Positions 25,928 through 37,700 of a DNA stretch of 64,000 nt are shown one piece after another. Both the position numbers and the translations under genes were made by a program. Source of the stretch: Oasisia sp. SBJ-2009 (lineage: Eukaryota; Annelida; Polychaeta; Sabellida; Siboglinidae). Numbering within the stretch: the first letter of the stretch is position 1; the number at the start of each line of letters is the position of its first letter. The notes under the pieces were generated by a model. That model was not told where the DNA came from, ran no database searches, and saw nothing but the letters and a program-made list of their open reading frames with translations. The DNA is taken from assembly GCA_964017155.1 (NCBI GenBank), contig OZ024854.1:50118594-50182593 (forward strand), written 5' to 3'.

Positions 25928-26006
25928 CCGGTCTCCCTCCTTGAAGCCACGTCACGAAACCTGCGCTGTCACGGTGTGACTCGTGCTGATGTTACCGGGA
26001 GACTGG
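25928..26006 (+). ncRNA. SECIS element, SEPHS2 copy 2
   Basis: Core TTGA at 25941-25944 faces CTGAT at 25986-25990. AAA follows the UGA after twelve bases (25957-25959). The lower helix is strong: CCGGTCTCCC (25928-25937) pairs with GGGAGACTGG (25997-26006), with one G-U. The upper helix pairs GTCAC with GTGAC, then CACG with CGTG across a one-base bulge. Same architecture as the copy 1 hairpin, including U before the core UGA. It lies about 300 bases after the TAG stop. Confidence 0.85.
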
Positions 26007-26009
26007 ACG

Positions 26010-28620
26010 ACGCCATCCACACCGCCCATCCTATTGTTACGTATTGTGTCTCTCAGTGGCGCGGTACAACAGCGTCATGCAGGAATGCAATGGAATTGTA
26101 GGCGCTACGTGAATTAAGACGGTAACCAAGTGTTTGTTTAGTGGTTTGATTGGTTAATACAGTTAATTCAGTATGTGAGTTATTCAGTGCAAAGTACCAC
26201 ACATATAGGTGTGTACTGATTAAAAGCATGCATCAACGTGACACTCGCGAATTGTCTTACACAAATCAGAAACAATTTTGTATACAGACATACACTACCC
26301 GTTGGAGGTATATTCTGAATTAGTTTCTTGCACACAGACGTAGTATGTCAAAGTTGTGAATGTTCATCACGTAAACTATGTAGTATACGTTGTGAATTCA
26401 AATGGCACGTACGTCGTTTGTTACTACTCCACGTGTCTGGCTCGTCTGGTAACAACCCAACTGGTCGACACAGCACAACCTCCATCCACGCTCCGTGGAG
26501 TGTGGTGCCAGGACCCCGCGTAAATAGCTACATGAAACCAGCAGAGACAGGCATGGCCATCTCATCCTCACAAGCCATGTGTCGTTGCACTGCGCTACAG
26601 TACACCTGGCTGATCGTCTCCACAAACTGTGGAAGTAAGCGGCACGAAACTATACAGTTATGGCAGCTGACTTTGCCATTCGCTACTGCATCAGTCGTGA
26701 GAACAGCGGAAATACTCGTCCCAATTTGAAGATGGGTACACGACTGGTAGGATATACAATGACCGATTTGCATCCTAAACGTAGCTTCCAACACGAGCAG
26801 TGTGTGGCTGAAATCCCCCAAAATTATATCACATGAACGAAGGCCAACTACATTAATCGTGGACGATTCCACTGGTTGAGCTAAACAGGAGTTTATCAAA
26901 GGGATGTGCCAGGATTGTGGAAGCTGATATTGACGTCATCAGCTGCAGTGACCCCTGGTGGAGGGAGGATGAGTCATCTCACTGTTGATGAACATGGCAC
27001 AAGGACGTCAACCATATCCAACAAACTACTACATGTTTCCTCACACTGATTCCTTACAAAAAACAGCTACGGCAGACTGATACACACGGCATGTCATGGT
27101 AAATAATATGAAACTGATTACAGTGCTTGTTATGTTTCATTCAAAACACTGATTATTTACCTCTGCCAAAACACCACGACTATGAAGGTATACTTAGTGG
27201 GGCATGTTTACAAGTAACAACATGTATCATAGAAATCTATTTGATTCGCTTACAGCAAAAACACAAAATTAATGTTAAACTATATGTGCCATACCATGTC
27301 TTCATCTTGATGTAGGTGCAATAAAGAGCACCACATAAACTAGAAATGTTCATAATGACACCGTCAACCACATAATCAAAGGCACAAGGAAGAAGTCCAA
27401 GTAAATTGACTTAACCTAAAATTTGTACTAAAAAATTCTTGTTTGTGTATCCGACCCCAACTCCAGTGTTTATACCACAACCAGTAGGCATTTTCACATT
27501 TATTAGTACACAAGTTCATACAAGATACCAAGAGAGCAGGCAAGTGTTACCACACAAGGCTGTCAGTGAATCTGTTTTGCAACAAACGACATAAGAATAC
27601 ATGATCTGTGCTGCTTAATGCTGCGTCTCTGCACATCATCGTTTCACTCGTATTAGGCTGAATATTAAAGGCCATAGTATTAAAATACTCTTGTACAATA
27701 TACATATATTTGAACATCTGGTTTGTGATCTAAGTGACATAGGGAGATAGTCTTACAGACAGAACATTATTATGGACACATTTCACAAAAACTTATTATA
27801 TTTAATCTCAATTGCTGCTGTAGCGTCACCGAATTTGGGTTTGTTCAAACGATCTATCAAAGGTCCAGTCAAACATATTTGCAATAATAAATAGCCAAGA
27901 ACGTATGAATATGTAAATATCTGAGTGAAAATAATGAATTTATGAAAACAACTGATATTGCAAATGCAAAAACATGATACGAATACATGAAAATAGTCAA
28001 TACATAAACAGAACAAAAATACAACGTCCCAGTTGAGGGAAGATCTGTTTAGTGTAACAACAAATGAACAAACGTTATTAAAATGTCCCATTGTTATGAA
28101 CGGGTATATCACATTTACTGTGTAATTATGGTTGGTTTTATGTATATTTTTATAACCAGTCAACGTTATGTTAATAAGGCAAAACAAGGTTTAGTACGAA
28201 CCGTTTTGTAAGGCCAACTCAATTTAAAAACAAAGTGACATTTCATACAAAGTTAAAAAGGGTGTTGAGTTGTTTTAACCCATCAGCTGTAATAACATAA
28301 CTTGTATGACTGAAATACCTACTGCAACATAATAGTTTAATGCAATGTTACAAACAACATAAATTATATTCTCATACATACCAACAAAATAATGTAATTT
28401 AGAGACAAAGTTTTCATTCTATATAACAACAAATCTATCTAGAAAGTACACTTACCCGGGGTATTTGTAAACAAAATATGCAACATTTCTCATATATGGT
28501 TGTGACATTAGGCAGTGATTGGTACTGTAAATGAATGACAAAAATATCACATATATAAAAGGCGCAGCTAAATATTATTGGAAGACACGCAAGATCAGAT
28601 CTGCTCAGCTGTATCATGGC
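26010..28620. other. Convergent intergenic region, SEPHS2 copy 2 to the F-box/WD40 gene
   Basis: Holds the rest of the SEPHS2 copy 2 3' UTR (candidate signal ATTAAA near 26219), a dispersed repeat at 26560-26750 and the far 3' UTR of the minus-strand gene. No convincing exon. The open frames here (for example 26328-26729 and 27783-28187) have no domain I recognise. Confidence 0.45.
26560..26750 (+). repeat. Dispersed repeat, partner at 47313-47472 (inverted)
   Basis: About 160 bases match the reverse complement of 47313-47472, including GCTACTGC(A/G)TCAG and CCCGTCCCAATTTGAAGA. In one frame both copies read R-Y-C-(I/V)-S-R then N-T-R-P-N-L-K, so an old coding origin is possible. I do not recognise the family. 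Confidence 0.55.
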
Positions 28621-28625
28621 CATTG

Positions 28626-28748
28626 GTGACATGTCACAGTTGTTTGACTTGGTGACATGTCACAGAGATGTTGGTTGACATTGTGACAAGTCACAGTTAT
28701 ATTGGTTGACATGTCAGAGAGACGTTGGTTGACTTGGTGACATGTCAC
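28626..28748. repeat. Five spaced palindromes, GTGACATGTCAC type
   Basis: GTGACATGTCAC at 28626, 28652 and 28737, and variants GTGACAAGTCAC at 28683 and TTGACATGTCAG at 28706, separated by TTGGTTGAC-type spacers. The cluster starts 10 bases past the stop codon of the F-box/WD40 gene, so it should be transcribed as the first part of its 3' UTR. Confidence 0.85.
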
Positions 28749-28757
28749 ATTGACGAG

Positions 28758-31700
28758 TCAACAACAACTAAAGTCCCACAGTTTGACTGTCGTGTCGTAG
28801 GACCCAGACACGATGAGACTGTCGTTGAACTGGAGACAGGTGACGCCATCTGTGTGGTTGCGTAACGTCACCAGCCGCTTCCCCGTCTCCAGACTCCACA
28901 CCTGGGACCACAAACCACATCGTCAACACCACAAACCACATCGTCAACACCACAAACCACATCGTCAACACCACAAATCACATTGTCAACACCACAAACC
29001 ACAGCGTCAACATCCACAGTATCTAATCGCTCTTCCAAACCGTCAACATTCATTGCTGTCAGTTTTTATGCCAGGATGCCAACATGTGTCGTCCACGTAT
29101 CATTAGATGTGTGCAAACAGCGTGAACATTTCACTGGTTATTGAAGTCTGTAAACATTTCTGGTTTGGCAAATATACAAACTGCATTTAGAAACAAAATG
29201 AAAACTGCAATAAAAAGCTAAATAAAAAATACATAAAGTGCATTATATACACCCTACATTCTTAGTGGCTTGAATATTATATATAATGGACCAGTTATCT
29301 ACAAACCAAATTTACGCAACATTTTGCTACATGCAGATGTGTACTGTGGCTTAAAGCTCGTGTCACAGAAACTAAATGTAGTGGTGAGTTACCTTCAGTG
29401 TCCTGTCATCAGATGCACTCACCACCCTCCAACTGTCCGCCTGGAGACACCTGTAAACACCAGTGAGTGAGAGTACCACGCTACACCAGTGAGTGATAGT
29501 ACCACGCTACACCAGTGAGTGAGAGTACCACGCTACACCAGTGAGTGAGAGTACCATGCTACACCTGTGTTACAGGTTTTATTTTTTACGAAAAAGTCAT
29601 TATTATCGAATTTGCGGTATCTATTGACAATTTTGACTATCTTAATATTTCTTAGCGGACCACACTTAAAAAGAAATATGCTGGCTGTTTATGAATATCA
29701 ATGCTTTCGTTGACCAAGGTTTATATGATACTGCAGGCTGGATTCTACAGCCTTCTGAGCCAGAAAGCTACAAAACTTACTAATGAATTAACTAAAATCA
29801 AATGACACGCCTATCCCAGTCTAGCTGGCTGTCCTTACTCCCTAGGAGAGAATGTGAGGGCACAGGGATACATGCAAATGATAAAGCTAAGTAAGACCAC
29901 CACAGTATCCTCTCTACTCTCCCCACTTGACGACTACCACGTGACCCTTGCAACTATTGTTTTCCCTCTCCCTACCTGATGACTCCCTTGATCCCCAGAG
30001 AAGTATTGTTTTCTCTCTCCCTACCTGATGACTCCCTTGATCCCCAGAGAAGTATTGTTTTCCCTCTCCCTGCCTGACGACTCCCTTGATCCCCAGAGAA
30101 GTATTGTTTTCCCTCTCCCTACCTGATGACTCCCTTGATCCCCAGAGAAGTATTGTTTTCCCTCTCCCTACCTGATGACTCCCTTGATCCCCAGAGAAGT
30201 ATTGTTTTCCCTCTCCCTACCTGATGACTCCCTTGATCCCCAGGGAAGTATTGTTTTCCCTCTCCCTACCTGATGACTCCCTTGATCCCCAGAGAAGTAT
30301 TGTTTTCCCTCTCCCTACCTGATGACTCCCTTGATCCCCAGAGAAGTATTGTTTTCCCTCTCCCTACCTGATGACTCCCTTGATCCCCAGAGAAGTATTG
30401 TTTTCCCTCTCCCTACCTGATGACTCCCTTGATCCCCAGAGAAGTATTGTTTTCCCTCTCCCTACCTGATGACTCCCTTGATCCCCAGGGAAGTATTGTT
30501 TTCCCTCTCCCTACCTGATGACTCCCTTGATCCCCAGAGAAGTATTGTTTTCCCTCTCCCTACCTGATGACTCCCTTGATCCCCAGAGAAGTATTGTTTT
30601 CCCTCTCCCTACCTGATGACTCCCTTGATCCCCAGGGAAGTATTGTTTTCCCTCTCCCTACCTGATGACTCCCTTGATCCCCAGAGAAGTATTGTTTTCC
30701 CTCTCCCTACCTGATGACTCCCTTGATCCCCAGAGAAGTATTGTTTTCCCTCTCCCTACCTGATGACTCCCTTGATCCCCAGAGAAGTATTGTTTTCCCT
30801 CTCCCTACCTGATGACTCCCTTGATCCCCAGAGAAGTATTATTTTGTCTCTCCCTACCTGATGACTCCCTTGATCCCCAGAGAAGTATTATTTTCTCTCT
30901 CCCTACCTAATGACTCCCTTGATCCCCAGAGAAGTATTATTTTGTCTCTCCCTACCTGATGACTCCCTTGATCCCCAGATAAGTATAATTTTCTCTCTCC
31001 CTACCTAACGACTTCCTTGATCCCCAGAGAAGTATTGTTTTCCCTCTCCCTACCTGATGACTCCCTTGATCCCCAGAGAAGTATTGTTTTCCCTCTCCCT
31101 ACCTGATGACTTCCTTGATCCCCAGAGAAGTATTATTTTCTCTCTCCCTACCTAATGACTCCCTTGATCCCCAGAGAAGTATTATTTTGTCTCTCCCTAC
31201 CTGATGACTCCCTTGATCCCCAGAGAAGTATTATTTTGTCTCTCCCTACCTGATGACTCCCTTGATCCCCAGATAAGTATAATTTTCTCTCTCCCTACCT
31301 AACGACTTCCTTGATCCCCAGAGAAGTATAATTTTCTCTCTCCCTACCTAACGACTTCCTTGATCCCCAGAGAAGTATTGTTTTCCCTCTCCCTACCTGA
31401 TGACTCCCTTGATCCCCAGAGAAGTATTGTTTTCTCTCTCCCTACCTGATGACTTCCTTGATCCCCAGAGAAGTATTATTTTCTCTCTCCCTACCTAATG
31501 ACTCCCTTGATCCCCAGAGAAGTATTATTTACTCTCTCCCTACCTGATGACTCCCTTGATCCCCAGAGAAGTATTATTTTCTCTCTCCCTACCTGATGAC
31601 TCCCTTGATCCACAGAGAAGTATTATTTTCTCTCTCCCTACCTAATGACTCCCTTGATCCCCAGAGAAGTATTATTTTGTCTCTCCCTACCTGATGACTC

Positions 31701-34700
31701 CCTTGATCCCCAGAGAAGTATTATTTTCTCTCTCCCTACCTGATGACTCCCTTGATCCCCAGGGAAGTATTGTTTTCCCTCTCCCTACCTGATGACTCCC
31801 TTGATCCCCAGAGAAGTATTATTTTCTCTCTCCCTACCTGATGACTCCCTTGATCCCAAGAGAAGTATTATTTTGTCTCTCCCTACCTGATGACTCCCTT
31901 GATCCCCAGAGAAGTATTATTTTCCCTCTCCCTACATGATGACTCCCTTGATCCCCAGAGAAGTATTATTTTCCCTCTCCCTACCTGATGACTCCCTTGA
32001 TCCCCAGAGAAGTATTGTTTTCCCTCTCCCTACCTGATGACTCCCTTGATCCCCAGAGAAGTATTGTTTTCCCTCTCCCTACCTGATGACTCCCTTGATC
32101 CCCAGAGAAGTATTGTTTTCCCTCTCCCTACCTGATGACTCCCTTGATCCCCAGAGAAGTATTGTTTTCCCTCTCCCTACCTGATGACTCCCTTGATCCC
32201 CAGAGAAGTATTGTTTTCTCTCTCCCTACCTGATGACTCCCTTGATCCCCAGAGAAGTATTGTTTTCCCTCTCCCTACCTGATGACTCCCTTGATCCCCA
32301 GAGAAGTATTATTTTCCCTCTCCCTACCTGATGAATCCCTTGATCCCCAGGGAAGTATTGTTTTCCCTCTCCCTACCTGATGACTCCCTTGATCCCCAGA
32401 GAAGTATTATTTTCTCTCTCCCTACCTAATGACTCCCTTGATCCCCAGAGAAGTATTATTTTGTCTCTCCCTACCTGATGACTCCCTTGATCCCCAGATA
32501 AGTATAATTTTCTCTCTCCCTACCTAACGACTTCCTTGATCCCCAGAGAAGTATTGTTTTCCCTCTCCCTACCTGATGACTCCCTTGATCCCCAGAGAAG
32601 TATTGTTTTCCTTCTCCCTACCTGATGACTTCCTTGATCCCCAGAGAAGTATTATTTTCTCTCTCCCTACCTAATGACTCCCTTGATCCCCAGAGAAGTA
32701 TTATTTTGTCTCTCCCTACCTGATGACTCCCTTGATCCCCAGAGAAGTATTATTTTGTCTCTCCCTACCTGATGACTCCCTTGATCCCCAGAGAAGTATT
32801 ATTTTCTCTCTCCCTACCTGATGACTCCCTTGATCCCCAGAGAAGTATTATTTTCTCTCTCCCTACCTAACGATTCCCATGTGAACCCCAGATGTATTTT
32901 TCCCCTTTCCCTACCTAACAACCCTCGTATGACCCAGGAAGTATTATTTTCCCTGACGACTCCCATGTTAACCCCAGAAGTATTATTTTCCCACTCCCTA
33001 CCTAACAACCCTCGTGGGACCTCCCAGAAGTATTTTGTTCCCTCTCCCTACCTGACGACCCCCGTGTGCCCCTCAGAAGCCTTCCAGTCAATGGTCTTCC
33101 CGCAGCGGCCAGTCGCGATGGTCCAGAACTTGATGGTGCAGTCGAGGGAGCCACTGACGATGCGCGTGTCATCAAACTGAAGACAGGTGACAGCGTCCTG
33201 GTGCCCAGTCAGTGTCATCACGCAGTCTCCAGCGAACGTCCACAACTACAAGTTGTCACATGGACATGACTGACCACTCTTGCTGTCATGTTTGTCAGAG
33301 ATCTACTGATGACAGGAATGTTAGTTACTAAAGATTTAACCTCACAAGCCGTGGGTTTCTGTGGGCCTCAACACTTTGACCAGACATGGATTCACATAAT
33401 GAACTGTATCGTAAAAACTGTTCATCACAATTATATAAAAGTGTATATAATCCGAACCAGAAAGGAATTATCTATACATTGGTGTACACATCTATGTTGT
33501 ATGACTAACTGAAATTAATAAATAAAAAAATTACATTTATCAAAAATCCAGGATGGTCGACATTATATATGAAAATCAGTTTTCTTTTGTTGATTACTCC
33601 ATACTTATAAGCAATTATTTTATCAATTATTATATCATTGTAAGATATAAGGTGTCTCCTATACATGATCCATGAGGTTAAGTAAGAAAGCTGTAGTGTA
33701 ATGATAGCTTATGCGAAGTATCAAGGACATGTAGTATCTGCAACGTATAAGAACCAGTTAATGATTATATAGTATGTGTAATACTTAAAATTAACACAAA
33801 TTTTGGAGACACAAAGTGAGTGAATTAAATGAAAAACAATTTTGAATTTGGTACTTAATTGTGTGTTAAAGTTGACTTTTTGGGATAGTAATTATTTTTA
33901 GCAGCAGTTACTTTACTAAAATCTACATTTTACACCAATGATACACCAATGGAACTGCTACAAAATCTACAAGCAGGCCAAGCAAAATAATAGTTGTTTC
34001 TAATTACATGCTGTCAAATAGTTGGACATGTAGATAGGACGTAATCTGATTATCCGTGTTTTCTTATTTTCATAACGGAAATATTTCAGGGTTAGTATGT
34101 GGGAGTATTTTCTTGGTAATTATTGTTTGCAAAGATAACATCTTAATATTTCTTTAGACCAGTATAAGAAAAACATACTAGTTTTTACTTTAACATTTAG
34201 TGAAGTGACAGATTTCTGTTTCTCCACAGGCTTGGTTTTATACAGTCACAAAACAATTATGACACAAGCTAAACCAGGGAGTTACCTTGATGGTTTTGTC
34301 GCATGAGCCTGAGACAATCTTGAAGTGGTCAAACTGCAGACATAAGACTGCAGCCTCGTGACCCCTGGAAGGGAAGAGATGACATCAACATTACAGATAG
34401 AAACAAGTAAAACTATAACTATTTAATTCTGTGCAAGGTATACATTCATCCAGAGCCTACAGAAACACATCATCAGTTGTATATGTCTGCTTCAAACAGT
34501 TTTAAGATGGAAACTCCAATTGAGAGTTTAATCATTTATAATGTTTAAAATTACAAAATGACATGAAACAGTGGTTTTGGCAACTTCAGCAGTGATTGTC
34601 GCATAATTTTGTAGGACCATAAATAGTAATAAATGTTATTATGTATTTGAGGAAGTGTTTGGTCATTACAACGCATTGCAAAAATCGCCACTGCTGCTCC

Positions 34701-37700
34701 ATCTATTGAGTGGAACTTGTATCAATTCACATTAAAGGTAAAATGGACACTAGAACCTGGCAGTGCAGCAGCTGTTGTTTTGACCTTTTATAACCATATT
34801 GGACTGCTCAAAACTGGATGGCGGATTGTAAAAAAGTGATATAATCTTTGACTTGTTATGAGATGCCCCCTTACCCACCTGAGTGTCATGCGACAGATGC
34901 CAGTGCGGATGTCCCACACCTTCAGTGTCTTGTCATACGAGCCACTGATCACCTTCTCGTCGTCAACCTGAAACCAACAGGTCACACGTGACTGTCACAG
35001 TTGCCACGTCAGGCCGTTAGATTGCACTCTATGGTAGTGTCAAGTCACCAGGAAATGTAGTCACATTGTAAAGTAGTCTGAAAGCACCTCTTTCTACCAT
35101 CCTTAGCTCTGTCCACATGGACAGTTTTCACACAGGTGTTCTATATAGTCTGGTGTTCTATATAGTCTGGCCTAACTGGTTAACACTTTGGAAAACACAA
35201 TGAAAATTACTGGCCCATTACTGTAAATTACTAACTTTCTCACACCATAATGTGAGAAAGTTAGATCTAGTGACAGTGACTATTGTGGGTAGAATTATTT
35301 GAGTAATAACAAGAATATTTGAGAAAACGTATTAAATCCTTAGGAGCTGTTTTGGAAAGGCAACAACAGACACCAATGACTGAGTGAAATAGAAGCCCAT
35401 AACTGACAAAATATGTGGTTTTCATGTTTGTGAGTACCTGTGAACTGGTTTACGTGGATTCCAACACAATTGTTTTCATACTGTATCTCTGGACAGTGAC
35501 TGTGGGAGTTGGTCAGACTCACCTGAAGACATCTCACTGTGTCCAGATGGCCAGTCATGGTCACCTTGCATGCAATACTTGACCAACTCTGCTGAGTTGA
35601 CAAATCCCACACCTGTCAAACACACAAATCCCACACCTGTCAAACACACAAATATCACACCTGTCATGCAGAAGCCAATATCACACCTCTTGTACAGACA
35701 TAGAATCAAACCTGATGCACAAACACACCTATCACCCAGATACAACACCACACTTGTCAGTTATCATACACACAACACCTGGCACATATAGTGATATACA
35801 AATATCAACATCTGTCTTAGACACCGAATCTAATAGCAACACTTGTCACATAGACACGTATAATAATATATGTCATGTAGATGAACATATTTATATATGG
35901 CACACATACACAAATATCAACATGTCATATAGACACATATATCACATACATAGATATCGTACATTCACAAATATCACACATGTAATGCAGATCATTTATC
36001 ACTTTATCATTTAATTAATCACAATTACTTAATGTGAATCTATACTGTACCTATAATAGTCTTATATTGTGTGTCTAAATGGTTTGGGTAAATATCTTGA
36101 CATATTAACTAACTGATTGGTTGATACAAATAGTACACCTATCATTATATAGGCACACATATCAATGCAAAAATCTTCAAGTTAAACCAGTCATACAGTG
36201 CTAATACAGTTTTAATCATGTTAGCAAAACATCTGCTTTAAAAAAACTGTTTACAATCTGTTAATTTTGACTACCCCAGGGTAATATTCAACACGTTCAA
36301 AGTTGTCAAAACATTGATACAATTGTAAGAACGAGCATTTAGCATGTCACGAATCATGTTTGTCTGTTAAATAGAAGAATACATTCTTTGTCAAAAGATT
36401 AAACAATAGTTGTCATGTCGAATAAGTTCATCAAAACAAAGCGACACATTTCCACAGACGTGTCTGCTCACTGTATTCATAACTAGACCGACTCTATTAT
36501 TGCGACAAGTTCTAAAACGAGATGCTAAAAAAACAACTCTAACACAAGTGGCACCGCTTTCCCCAAAGTAACTGTAGTCACTGTACTAACCTTGATGGTC
36601 GTGTCCGTAGAGCCACTGACCAGTCGGTTACCCTCCAGGTAGAGACAGCGCACCGTGCCCGAGTGACCCACAAGGGTCTGCACTGACCATGGGCTGTTGG
36701 TTCGGATATTCCACACCTAAAACATCAACCGTGCATCTACTATCAGAACTTGGTGGAACAATTCTATGCAGAAAACTGGGTATGGTGCAATGTCACCTTT
36801 AGGACGAAATGATCCCACAGTTTCTAAACGTGTCATCTATTGTAGGAAATGATAATTGGAACTTTGCAATCAAATAAACTTGTGTTTGGTGAAACTCTGT
36901 AAAAGTGAAAGATTAATTTGCCAAGACATCAACTTTGTTCCTATTTGTAGAGAAATCTGTGAACAAGTTTACAAACATTGCCACGATGTAAGTTATCTTT
37001 TTGTCTGACACAGATGTCATCAATGGGAAAAATTCAAGACATCCATATCTCCTAAGAATGATTGCGAAACCAGAATGTCTCCACTGCCTTGACTGGTACA
37101 AGAAAGCTGACTTACTTTAATAGTTTTGTCTGAGGAACCACTGACAATTCTTGTGTCGTCGAACTGCACGCATGAGATTCCTGTATAAAATGATATTCAT
37201 GTACAGTACAGTTAAAGTCAACACATTCAACTAAACTGTTTACCTGCAATTACGAGGAAATATGTACACAATGAGACAGACATTGAGTAAGTTCTTTACA
37301 TAATTTTAGAAACTAAGGATGATTCAAAGAAATAATTTTCTTCATAAACATCCTGTATGGTAAGAAGCAAAGTACCCCATTACCACATCTGTAGTGATTT
37401 TGTTGAAAACCTTGTAAATGAATGTGGAACTTTTTAATTATATGATAACATAGATCCTGTTTGAATGAATGTTGGTGTAACTGAAATACTCTAGAGAAAG
37501 AGAAATGATATGCAATAAATTAGAAGATGCATAATCTTCGAGGATGATATCAAAGTTGGTTTTGACGTCTACCACAACCAGCTGTGCTCTTGACCCCATG
37601 CCAACCAAATTGGGCAGAGGAATTACTGCCACTTTTTACATACATCATCAATCGCTGTACTGTGCTGGGAATTCACACGGTCGTGTTGCTGATGTGAGTC

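Noticed and set aside
27783..28187. 134-codon minus-strand frame near the F-box gene 3' end
   Set aside because: AT-rich, no domain, no start context, no conservation visible.
29957..33050. 49-bp array as a CRISPR array
   Set aside because: The units are contiguous with no unique spacers, lie in an animal intron, and derive from the adjacent exon edge.
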